Below, piece by piece: positions 49,201-59,913 of a stretch of 64,000 nucleotides of DNA (its first letter is position 1; the number at the start of each line of letters is the position of its first letter). The position numbers were made by a program, and so were the translations under genes. The notes below the pieces were generated by a model. It saw only the letters and a list, made by a program, of their open reading frames with translations, did no database searches and was not told the DNA's origin. Source of the stretch: Chiua virens (Eukaryota > Basidiomycota > Agaricomycetes > Boletales > Boletaceae); contig JAHNUO010000046.1 of assembly GCA_019787685.1 (NCBI GenBank), positions 62,001 to 126,000 of the forward strand. The letters are read 5' to 3'.

Positions 49201-52200
49201 CTCTCTGTCTTTGCCCCTGTCCTGCCATTCATAGGGAGTAAGTGCTCTGATTGTGAATGGGCTTCCAGAAGGATACTGACCTGTGTCTCTTTGTCCTTGC
49301 CCCTATTCTGGCATTCATAGCTTGTAAGTGCTTTGATTGTGAGTGGGCTTCCAGAAGGATACTGATCCATGTTGCTCTGTCCTTGCCCTTGTCCTGCCAT
49401 TGGTAGCAAGTAAGTGCTCTGATTGTGAATGAGCTTTGGACCAGAAGGATGCTGATCCATACCTCTTTGTCCTTGCCCTTATTCTGCTATTCATAGCTTG
49501 TAAGTGCTCTGATTATGAATGGGTTTTCAGAAGAATGCTAATGCATGCCCCTTTGTCCTTGCCCTTGTCCTGCCATTCATAGGTTGTAAGTGTTCTGATT
49601 GTGAATGGGCTTCTAGAAAAATGCTGATTAATGCCTTTCTTTCTTTACCCCTGTCTTACAATTCATAGGGAGTAAGTGCTCTGATTGTGAATAAGCTTTG
49701 GACCAGAAGATTGCTAATCCATGACTCTCTGTCCTTGCCCCTGTCCTGCCATGCATAGTATGTAAGTGCTCTGATTGTGAATAGGCTTCTAGAAGAATGC
49801 TGATCCATGACTCTCTGTCCTTGCCCCTGTCCTGCCATTCATAGCAAGTAAGTGCTCTAATTGTGAATGGGCTTTGGACCAGAAGGATGCTAATCCATGC
49901 CTCTCCATCCATGGCCCTGTCCTGCCATTCATAGGGAGTGAGTGCTCTGATTGTGAATAGGGTTCCAGAAGAATGCTAATCTATTTCTCTCTGTCCCTGT
50001 TCTGCCATTCATAGCAAGTAAGTGCTCTGATTGTAAATGGGCTTTCAGAGGGACACTGATTCATCCCCCTCTGTCCCTGCCCCTGTCCTGCTATCCATAG
50101 CTTGTAAGTGCTCTGGTTATGAATGGGCTTTGGACCAGAAGGATGCTGATGCATGCCCCTCTGTCCTTACCCCTGTCCTGCCATTCACAGCGAGTAAGTA
50201 CTCTGATTGTGAATAGGCTTTGGACCAGATCAATGCTGATCATGCCCCTCTGTCCTTGCCCCTGTTCTGCCATTGATAGGGAGTAAGTGCTCTGATTATG
50301 AATGGGCTTTCATAAAAATGTTAATCCATGCCCCTTTGTCCTTGCCCCTATTCTGACATTCATAGCTTGTAAGTGCTCTGATTGTAAATGGATATTGGAC
50401 CAGAAGGATACTAATCCATGCCTCTTTGTTATTATCCCTGTCCTGCCATTCATAGCGAGTAAGTGTTCTGATTGTACATTAATGGGCTTCTAGAAGAATG
50501 CTGATACATGCTTCTCTGTTCTTGCCCCTATTCTGCTATTCATAGGTTGTAAGTAACTCTGATTGTGAATGGGCATTGGACCAGAAGGATGCTGATACAT
50601 GCCTCTCTGTCCTTGCCCTTGTCCTGCTATTCATAGTTAGTAAGTGCTTTGATTGTGAATGGGCTTCTAGAAGGATGCTGACCTGTGCCTCTCTGTCCTT
50701 TCCCCCATCTTGCCTACACAGGGAGTAAGTTCTCTGATTGTGAATAGGTTTCCAGAAGGATGCTGATCCCCTGTGTTCTTGCTCCTGTCCTGCCATTTAT
50801 AGCTTGTAAGTGCTCTGATTGTGAATTGGCATTGGGCCAGAAGAGTGCTGACCTATACCCCTATGTCCTTTGCCCCTGTTCTGCAATTCATAGCGAGTAA
50901 GTGCTCTGATTGTGAATGGGATTCCAGAAGAATGCTGATCCATGTCTCTTTGTCCTTGCCCCTGTCCTGTGATTTACAGGGAGTAAGTGTTCTGATTGTG
51001 AATGGGCATTGGACTAGAAGAATGCTGATCCATGTCCCTCTGTTCTTGCCTCTATTCTGCTGTTCATAGTATGTAAGTGCTCTAATTGTCAATGGGCTTC
51101 TAAAATGCTAATCCATACCTCTCTGTCCTTGTCCCTGTCCTGCCATTCATAGCAAGTAAGTGCTCTGATTGTGAATGGGCTTCTAGAAGAATGCTGATTC
51201 ATGCCCCTGTTCTGCCATTAATAGGGAGTAAGTACTCTGATTATGAATGGGATTACTGTAAATGCTGATGCATGTCCCTCTGTCCTTCCCCCTGTCCTGC
51301 TATTCATAGCGAGTAAGTGCTCTGATTGTGAATGTGCTACTAAATGAATGCTGATCCATCCCTCTCTGTCCTCGCCCCTATCCTGCCATTCATAGCAAGT
51401 AAGTGCTCTAATTGTGAATAGGGTTCCAGAAAGATGCTGATCCCCTCTGTTCTTGGCCTTGTTCTGCTATTAATAGCGAGTAAGTGCTCTGATTGTGAAT
51501 GGGCTTTGGACCAGAAGAATGCTGATCTATGCCCCCCTATCCATGCCTCTCTGTTCTGGCATTCATAGGGAGTAAGTGCTCTGATTATGAATGGGCTTTG
51601 GGCCAAAAGAATGCTAATCCATGTCTCTCTGTCCTTGCTCTTATCTTGCCACTCATAGGGGGTAAGTGCTCTGCTTGTAAATGGGCTTCTAGAGGGATGC
51701 TGATCCATGTCTCTCTGTTCTTGCCCTTGTCCTGCCATTCATAGCTTGTAAGTGCTCTGATTATGAATTGGCATTGGATGAAAAGGATGCTAATCCATGC
51801 CTCTGTGTCCATGCCCCTCTGCTGCCATTCACAGGAAGTAAGTGCTCTAACTGTGAATGGGGTTCTACAAGAATACTGATACACACCCTTCTGTCCTTGT
51901 CCCTGTTCTGCCATTCATAGGGAGTAAGTGCTCTGATTGTGAATGGGCTTCCAGAAGGATGCTAATCTGTACTGCTTACCATAATTTCCTTTATGATGTC
52001 TATAATAGCTGGTATGTATTCACTATATTTAACTACATTGATTATTTTAATGTTATATAGGATGTGAGCATTCACATGTACTTTAATTTTCAAATATTTT
52101 AACTTTTCTTTATTTTCATTCATAGCGGGTATGATTAAATTTTAAATTTTAAATCATTTGACTCATCCTTTGTAGGAGGTTTGTACTGTGTTGGAGTTTT

Positions 52201-52754
52201 GCAGTACCAATCATAACATCAACTTCATAGATATTGCAGGCTTCTAGTGTATGTTGGTTCATTTTATTTTACTCTTTTTCAATTAATTTACAACATCCTC
52301 AGTCCCCTATTTCTGTTGAAGGTACACTAGCAAGAAAATGCACATTCATTGTGAGCACAATGATTCATAGGACCAGTCTGCCTAATATTTATTCTATAAT
52401 TTAGTCTCCTTTGGAAAATGGTAATGCATGGCACACAATACTTCATTTAGGCATTGGTTGGTTTTTAAATGTGAAATTCAGTAACCATCTCCATTAACAT
52501 TTGTAGGCATTACCATTATCCTGGAACATTCCTTCTTTTTACACCAGCAGGGTATTCAAGACCCAATTATGGTAGCAACCCAGCTTTATGAATCATCTGA
52601 AACAATGCACAAAGTCAAGAATGCAGTCTCTGAGCTTATTCCTCAATATGACTTTGGGAATGGAGAGAAAATGAAAGAGCTCCTTTTGCCTCTGATTTCT
52701 AAGAATCTTATTTGTAAGTCATCTGCCAATCTGGTCATTATAAACAACTTTTGA
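46276..52754 (+). CDS. P-loop GTPase (G-domain protein) whose C-terminal half is interrupted by a microexon array
   Basis: Fungal G-domain protein; cellular role unknown. Exons 1-7: 46276-46617, 46674-46706, 46765-46937, 46993-47075, 47124-47327, 47380-47518, 47574-47769, phase-consistent and ending in phase 0. N-terminus: Pro/Ser/Glu repeats (about residues 20-65). G domain: P-loop IIGRANAGKTTM (G1), VFHDSQGFEAGS (DxxG, G3), VPVILVFTKCDAL (TKxD, G4). Then comes the array of 52 triplet exons (see 47770-52178), and a C-terminal part reading ALVGITIILEHSFFLHQQ, then VATQLYESSETM and KMKELLLPLISK. A consistent path for the end is 52240-52248, 52303-52321, 52371-52375, 52451-52460, 52507-52754; these small exons are tentative. 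If all triplets are used the protein has 538 residues. Base composition is AT-richer than the neighbours from about 46.9 kb on. Confidence 0.75.
47770..52178 (+). repeat. Tandem array of intron-like units separated by single codons
   Basis: From 47770 to 52008 an 83- or 87-nt unit (a few 69-89) recurs about 48 times. Each unit starts with GTAAGT (variants GTAAAT first, GTAGGT second, GTGAGT at 49152 and 49938), carries GCTGATCC or GCTAATCC (a CTRAY branch site), then a pyrimidine-rich run, and ends ATTCATAG (TAG; CAG at 50190, 50721, 50979, 51834). Between an AG and the next GT there are always exactly three bases, e.g. CTT at 48105, GGA at 48195, GTT at 48453, CGA at 48804, CAA at 48892, TAT at 48019. 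Four further introns of unrelated sequence (52012-52060, 52064-52125, 52129-52175, and one from 52179) continue the pattern with CTG, GAT, CGG and GAG. All 52 triplets are sense codons in the incoming phase 0. It can be viewed as a minisatellite, but every unit is a complete spliceosomal intron by sequence. Confidence 0.85.
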
Positions 52755-53322
52755 AATTATGTTAGCTACAAGCATCACCAAGTGAAATAGTGACTCTTAC
52801 AAGGCTTACAATGTGTCTGCATGTGCTTTGATAGAAATATAGTGTATTGAGTTGTCTTGGAACCATCCCATGTACAGTACTAGTAGTTGAAGACCAAAGG
52901 TCACAAGTGTAAAGGATCAGGCTAAATAAAATATCACAAGTTGTGGAAAACGATAGACACCTACTTGTAACTGTAACTGTTTTCTTTCAATATTCAGCCT
53001 TTGCAGACACCCCTTCAACATCTTAGTCCTAGTCAAAACCCACAACAGAGTAATACAAATATCTACAAACATTTGTAGATCATTGTACCAATCAACAGCA
53101 ATATTGTTGTAGAATGATGTATGTGATTGGATATTCAGGACTACTAACCTGGCCTAACCAAATCGAGGGACCTAAAAGGTAGAGGTTGGGCTCGCTTATG
53201 CAATTTCAACTTTTAGATGTATAGACTTGGTGAATCATTGTGTTTGATCACGGAACAAAATTGAAACCACCGTAACGTAATTCGACAACGCTCGTTTGAT
53301 CTCAGCGCTAAGCGACTCGTTT
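52755..53322. other. Intergenic, no gene seen
   Basis: AT-rich 570 bases between the GTPase stop and the TMEM19 start. A direct/inverted pair around ACAAATATCTACAAACATTTGTAGA (about 53056-53080) forms a small hairpin (TCTACAAAC/..TTTGTAGA). No coding sequence. Confidence 0.4.
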
Positions 53323-54516
53323 ATGACCATGTCTTGGACCAGTCTACCCATCTTCCCTTTCCTCATCGCGTTGTATCTGAGCATAAATGGAGCTATGTCG
53401 CGCAAACTATCTCCCTCTGGTGCTATAACAGCCTTCGCAGTCGGCTTCGTCGTGATGGCAACCCACGTTCGCGCGATTGGCGTGTCTCTCATAGTGTTCT
53501 ACTTGCTAGGATCCAGAGCGACCAAGCGTAAGTCATCATCACATCATGAAATCCCACATATCAACGTGTTCACGCCGCACACGAAGAGGGAAAGCAACGC
53601 AAAGCTCAGCTGGAAGCAGGGCATCACGGCGCTGGCTACCGCACTGGATGGCAGGTGCTCTGTAATACCCTGGCGGTCTTTGTCGCTTGTGTGATATGGA
53701 GCATGAAATTTACCTCGCATGCGTTCCCTTACTCTTTGCTCGCGCGAGCTGTGCACGTACCTCGTGGCCTTGACACATACGACAGCGACAACTGGTGTCC
53801 TACTTCGCCTGCCGTCGCGGACGGTCTTACTCGTGCCCTCTTTTTTGCGACACTGGGGTGTGTATTCGCAGAAAATAACACGGGTGCGATTTTAACTCAC
53901 AATATTGGTACTTCTAGCCAGTTTGCGTGCTGCCTCGGGGATACACTTGCCTCAGAATTGGGCATCCTTTCAACCTCCCCACCCATCCTTATCACAACCC
54001 TAAAGCCAGTGCCTGCGGGCACGAATGGCGCGATCTCTGTTGGAGGAACGCTTGCGTCAGCTGTAGGAGGATGTATCATTGGGTTAACACAGTTCGCGAG
54101 CCTAGTCGTGGAAAACAGCGTCTGCAGAGCGGAGTGGGCGACATTACTCCCCACGCTGCTCGGGTGGGGTGGTGCCGCGGGAATTCTTGGGTCCATGGTG
54201 TGTCATTGCCCTCTTTCTCCGACCACGACCATCAACCGATATTCGATATCGCCTAGCTCGATTCTCTTCTCGGGGCGACCCTTCAACGTACGCGTTACTC
54301 TGCAGACAAAAAATGGATTTTACAGGACGAAGCCATACCCGAAAAGAATGAGTCCATCAAGGTGATCAGCGGAATCAATGTTCTCACCAACAACCAGGTT
54401 CGTACATTATGATCTCATTTGCCGTTCAGCTCATACTGATGGTGTGACACGTGCGTCCCAAGGTCAATTTGGTATCTTCTGTGCTTACTGCGTTTGTCGT
54501 GGCGGCCCTTGCCTGA
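53323..54516 (+). CDS. TMEM19/DUF92-family integral membrane protein
   Basis: Multi-pass membrane protein of the DUF92 (TMEM19) family; plant and cyanobacterial relatives act in phytol phosphate metabolism, fungal role unknown. Exons: 53323-53527, 53587-53857, 53918-54197, 54257-54397, 54463-54516; 316 residues. Features: hydrophobic start (PIFPFLIALYLSINGA), SRKLSPSGAITAFAVGFVV, then TGWQVLCNTLAV, NWCPTSP, and the family signature CCLGDTLASELGILS followed by PILITTLKPVPAGTNGAISVGGTLAS. Ends INVLTNNQVNLVSSVLTAFVV. Introns 59-65 nt. A small extra intron near 53750-53790 cannot be excluded. Confidence 0.9.
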
Positions 54517-54799
54517 AGGCGTGTTCTCGTCGGATCGAGTACCAACTCCGACTACCGTTCTGGAAGACACTCGATGGAATGAGCGTGCTTCTTGTACTCC
54601 CAGGCGGTATAGAAAGTTGCCATGTCAAGTCGCGCTGCCCAGCGATAATATGCATAGTTACCGCATTAGGGATTTGTTTTGATATTGTGTTCTGCCTGAT
54701 CCGGTACTATCCAAATTCAATTCAATTCTTCCACCGTTTGTCCGCCCGCTCCATCTTGTCTCTTGCCATTTCACTTGTCCCCGTAGCGAATATCTGGTC

Positions 54800-57459
54800 A
54801 TGGCAGAGGAAGTCCCAGAACTACCAAAGCGCGACGTGCAAAACCATCTGCTCTTCGAATGTGCTTGGGAGGTCGTTAATAAGGTCGGCGGCATCTACAC
54901 CGTCATCAAAACCAAAGTGCCCGTCACCGTCGCAGAGTATGGCGATCGATACACCCTCATCGGCCCTCTGATGTACAAAACTGCCCCGATGGAAGTCGAG
55001 GCGCAAGAGCCCACCGATCCCGTGGTCGCAAGCACGCTAGATAGCATGCGCGTCCAGGGCGTTAAATGTCTGTACGGTCGATGGCTGATCGAGGGTGCTC
55101 CCCGCGTGCTCTTATTCGACACAGGCAGCGCATTCCATCGACTTGATGAGTGGAAGGGCGACCTCTGGAACGTGGCTGGCATCCCTTCCCCGCCGCATGA
55201 TACAGAGACCAACGATACGATCATCTTTGGCTATCTCGTGGCGTGGTTCCTTGGCGAGGTGCGTGATCCGTTGTCTCCCGTCCCACACCACACTGACCGG
55301 CCCCGGCCGATGATCGTGCAGTATGTGTCGCGACAGCTCCACACCGCTGTCGTTGCCCACTTTCATGAGTGGCAGGCTGGCGTCGCCATCCCTCTTTTCC
55401 GGAAACGACACGTTGATGTCACAACCGTGTTCACGACCCACGCTACCCTCCTCGGGCGCTACCTTTGTGCAGGGAGTGTCGACTTTTACAACAACCTCCA
55501 GTACTTTGATGTGGATCACGAAGCCGGCAAGCGGGGTATATACCACCGCTATTGCATCGAACGTGCTTCGGTACATTGCTCGGACGTGTTCACGACGGTA
55601 TCAGACATCACAGCATACGAGGCGGAGCATCTTTTGAAGCGCAAGCCAGACGGTATCTTACCCAATGGTCTCAACGTCGTTAAATTCCAGGCGATGCACG
55701 AGTTCCAGAATTTGCACGCTACCGCAAAAGCCAAGATACACGAATTTGTCCGAGGTCACTTTTATGGCCACTATGATTTCGACCTCGAGAATACTCTATA
55801 CGTCCGTCCATTGCGTTGTTATCTCGTACACATTGGTGAAATCGCTAACAGATGTTCATTGCTGGTCGATACGAGTATCGAAACAAGGGGGTGGACATGT
55901 TCATCGAGTCTCTCGCACGTGAGTATGTCCCGGTGATGTTATAGTTTTTTTTTGTTTTCTACGTTACCGACAGGTCTTAACTACCGCCTTCAACAATCTG
56001 GCTCGAAGACGACAATTGTTGCGTTCATCATCATGCCGGCTGCCACAAACTCCTACACGGTTGACGCGCTCAAAGGACAAGCGGCTATGAAACAATTGAA
56101 GGATACGGTGACTGAAATACAGCACCGAATCGGTGCTCGTTTGTTCGAACATGCTGCACGGTATAATGGCGGGTATGTGTTGTCAATGATAGACCCTGGA
56201 TAGCTCGGAGGTAATCTTATTCTTGATCACATAGGGATGGGAAGATGAACCTTCAACCAGAGAATCTCTTGTCCGCCGAGGACCAGGTGCTGCTGAAGCG
56301 GCGGATATTTGCGCTCAAGCGTGCCACATTCCCTCCGATCGTGACGCACAACATGGCGGATGATGCGAACGACCCGGTTTTGAACCAACTCCGCCGCGTC
56401 AAATTGTTCAATGCCCCATCTGACAGGGTCAAAGTGATTTTCCACCCAGATTTCTTGAATTCGAACAACCCGATCTTGGGTCTGGACTATGAGGAGTTCG
56501 TGCGAGGGTGTCACCTCGGCGTGTTCCCGAGCTACTACGAGCCATGGGGCTACACACCAGCAGAGTGTACAGTCGTGAGTAATGCGTTCGTTCTGAGGAT
56601 GACAAAGTGGCTGACTGTGAGATGAGATGGGTGTCCCGTCTGTCACCACCAATTTATCAGGGTTCGGGTGTTTCATGCAGGATCTTATCGAACGGCCCGA
56701 GGACGAAGGCTGTTACATTGTCGATCGGCGAATGCAGTCTATCGAGGACTCTATGAATAACCTGACCGACTTCATGTTCCAATTCGCTAATAAGACGCGA
56801 CGACAGCGGATTAACCAACGTAACAAGGTGGAGCGATTGAGTCCACTGTTGGACTGGAAGAACCTTGGCGTGGAGTACTCCAAATCGAGGCAGTTGGCGT
56901 TAAGGCGGGCGTATCCTGATGCATTCCTCAATGCGAACGGTGAAATTGATGACGAAGATGCTGCCTGGTTTGGAGCAAGCATTGAGCGATTCTTGCCCTC
57001 GGCTCCTGCCAGCCCTCGTTTGCGGATGTCCGGGGTAGCCACACCAGGAGACATGGGGACGTTGACGGAGGAGGTGAGCTGGCAAGGGGTGTAGAAGGCA
57101 AATACTGACTCTACACCCCCGCTTGTCAGATGCAGCGACTGAACACGAGCGATTACCGTGGGTACAATTGGCCCGGGTCGGCCGAAGATGAAGAAGACGG
57201 GTATCCGTTGTGAGTGACTGTCCTTATCAAGGTTAAATCACCCACTGATCATCACTGTCCCGCGTGTCACGATGCCGGTCACAGCCCGCTGGTGATGAAG
57301 GTCCGTTCACGCTCGGGGTCCGTGCACTCTGGGGTAAGCACACCCGGTGGAGGTGCATTCAAGAGTTTGAGCGAAGGGGACCTTCAAAAGGCGGACGCGG
57401 CACTGAGCCAGGTGAACGGGGCGGCTACCCCAGCAGAGCCAGAGGCTGTGAGAATGTAA
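54800..57459 (+). CDS. GSY1: Glycogen synthase (GT3)
   Basis: Transfers glucose from UDP-glucose to growing glycogen. Exons: 54800-55258, 55322-55801, 55852-55918, 55974-56172, 56235-56574, 56627-57073, 57130-57209, 57285-57459; 748 residues. Motifs: [17 protein letters not shown] at the N-terminus (UDP-glucose loop), [42 protein letters not shown], and the C-terminal catalytic loop [17 protein letters not shown] followed by [13 protein letters not shown], then YIVDRR. C-terminal Ser-rich tail ([28 protein letters not shown]) is where yeast/animal enzymes are inhibited by phosphorylation. The first intron is 63 nt and in frame, so reading through it would add 21 residues not found in the family. 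Confidence 0.96.
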
Positions 57460-57740
57460 GCGTGAATGACTGTGATGGCACATGCTCGGATATGTATCTA
57501 CTGGTAGATTCTTGTACTTTTGTGGTTGGCACTCCCATCTCTTGGAGAAAGTGCGACCCGGGTCTCTCCGACAGATCCTAGCCGAGTACAGCAATTTTCC
57601 TACTTTTATTTCCGATCCACCATCACTGCTTTCCATCATTTTGCAACTCTGCCCATCGTCGTTGACAGCGACGACGCCCTCTTTGTCGCTCTCGCCGTCG
57701 CTGGCGAGCTTTTGATACCATAAGCGCACCGCATCCAACG

Positions 57741-59701
57741 ATGAAGACAATTCAGAAGCGGATCTACACCGCTCTACCCCGCGCTGTCTCGTCTCCTTCG
57801 ACATCGGCCAGTGCGATTTCCAGAGTTCGCTCCAACTCGGCGTCGTCGTCTCGCTCGTTGTACACAGCAAACTCTGGCTCGGGGCCCCTCGCTTTCTTTG
57901 ATTCGCCCCCACCTTCCTCACCACCCCCCAGTTCTCGCCCCGGCAATCCTCATGTCCTTTCCACATCGCGCCTACCCGTCAAAGCGGAGGGCGAGGGCTC
58001 GTCCCATTCAACGAACCCACATTCGCACAACTCGCCCCACGGGCAGGGCCAGACGTCTGGCCAACCACCGTTCTCCCTCGCACTCACATCACCACAGGCG
58101 AACTCCTCTTCGCCTCCCGTCGTCTCACATCCCTCTGCGGGATTTTTCCCGTATTCCTCCTTTCCTCCTATCCCATTTTGCAATGTTTCGCTCTCTGATC
58201 AGTCCGACTCGCATCCGCGTGTCAAGCGACACCGCATGCGATACCACCTCGATGTCGGTGCGTATGGAATCCCGAAACATGCAAAGAAGCCTGCGAAATC
58301 AGGCATGGCCAGCTCGGGTGTCTCGGCCGGGCGTTTCTTTCAGGACGCACCGGCAGAGGACCTCAGTCTTGCTGTCCAAGTAGGCGAGGATGCCTACTTT
58401 ATTCGCGAAAATGCCATGGGCGTGGCTGATGGTGTCGGTGGCTGGTCACGAGCCAAAGGTGTGTGGACTCGTTCATGGTCTTATTAAACTCAATCTTACG
58501 CCAAATGGTCTAGATTCTTGCGTGCGTACATCGCAAGACCCTTCGCCCAGTGCTCTTTTTGCTCGCCGTTTGATGCATCACTGTTCGGCTGATGCCTTAG
58601 ATGCCGATGTTGCCGCTTCTCAGAAGCGAGAAGTTTCCCCGGTCCGCAGTGTGTCACCAAGACGTACAGGAGGCACAGCCCTGAATGATTCCTGGCCGTG
58701 GAATGCTGACATAGACGAGCTCAACGAACAGCTGGAAGATTCGCTCGAGGACCTTGAGGACGGCTTGGATATTCTCATGATTCTCGAACACGCGTACGAA
58801 AAAACGATTAAAGCGCATGTCGTGGCGGAAGAGTCCCATCCAGCCGCATCTGTAGCGCAGCCGCCCTCACTTGTTTCCATTCCAGAAGACCATCCTCTTT
58901 CCATAGTCCCCGGTGATGCCGTTGCTGTATCTTCGATTTCCTCCATACCCCCTGAGATCCCCGTCGTACCGCAGCCAAAAACGGTTCCATTGAAGACGGG
59001 TTCTTCGACAGCCCTTGTCGCGGTGCTTCAACATTCACGACGACCGACACCTGAATCATCTCCGTATCACCCGTGGCTATTCAATTTTCCGGTGCCAACA
59101 AAGCCCACATACGATGCAGTGCTCAAGATCGCACACTTAGGCGACTGCATGGGTATGCTTGTTCGAGATGAGCACATTGCTTGGCGCAGTTCCGAGATGT
59201 GGTGGGCGTTCAACACACCGGTACAACTCGGGCCGAGTTCTTCCGCCCGACCAAGCGATGCACAGATTCTCGAGTTGCCTGTGCAAGCAGATGATATTCT
59301 CATCCTCGCGAGCGATGGGCTGAGCGATAACTTGTGGGATTCGGAGGTGCTGGATGAGGTAGTACGATTTAAAAGGTCGTTCCTGGAGGACACGGAGCAG
59401 GGAATGGGGAAGGGTCTTCTTGGTCGGAGGACACTTGCGGGCATGTTGAGCGAGGCGTTGTGCTCAAGGGCCCGTCGGGTATCGGAGAGGAAGGGTTTTT
59501 CTGCCGACGACGACGGTGAGGTGGAAGACGAGATACCATTTGCGCGACGCGCAAGGGAACAGGGAAAGTCTTTCAGAGGCGGTAAAATTGATGGTGAGTA
59601 TCGATTGCCCCACTCCATACGCTGAGTTCTGAGACGGAACTACAGATATCTCCGTGTTGGTGGCAGTCGTGTCTCCAGCGCCAGACTTGACGCTCAACTA
59701 G
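57741..59701 (+). CDS. PTC7: PP2C-type protein phosphatase (PTC7-like)
   Basis: Metal-dependent Ser/Thr phosphatase; yeast Ptc7 acts in mitochondria on coenzyme Q enzymes. Exons: 57741-58458, 58514-59593, 59646-59701; 617 residues. The N-terminus (MKTIQKRIYTALPRAVSS, Arg/Ser/Ala-rich without acids) fits a mitochondrial presequence. A long Pro/Ser-rich region comes next. Catalytic: GEDAYF, GVADGVGGWS (DG metal site), AHLGDCMGMLV, LPVQADDILILASDGLSDNLWD, and SVLVAVVS at the end. An insertion of about 170 residues (58550-59070) interrupts the fold between GGWS and ALVAV, longer than in yeast Ptc7. Introns 55 and 52 nt. Confidence 0.9.
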
Positions 59702-59913
59702 GTCGCTGATTGGTTTGTGGCATTGCTAGTTTACTTTGCACCTGTACAACGTTCGTTTGTATCCTATTGAATCGCTGTATAGATATACATGGTACAAGGA
59801 ACAGTATTTCCAGTCTTATTTTATGCGTATATGCGATTGAATTGATCCAGAGCGTTGAAAGTGACGACAAGGCAGCATCGATTGGTGTATATAGTACATT
59901 TGACGACATGCGT

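Noticed and set aside
47835..51914. Long minus-strand reading frames through the repeat array (up to about 130 codons) encoding repeated Ser-Glu-His-Leu and Asn-Gly-Arg-Thr motifs
   Set aside because: The frames change from unit to unit because units differ by 4 nt, stops interrupt them, and all splice-like signals and the flanking gene are on the plus strand. They are by-products of the repeat.
47770..52008. Array looks superficially like a CRISPR or simple satellite
   Set aside because: Repeats are 83-87 nt with 3-nt variable gaps in a eukaryotic gene; there are no spacers of CRISPR size and no cas genes. A neutral satellite remains possible but does not explain the preserved splice signals.
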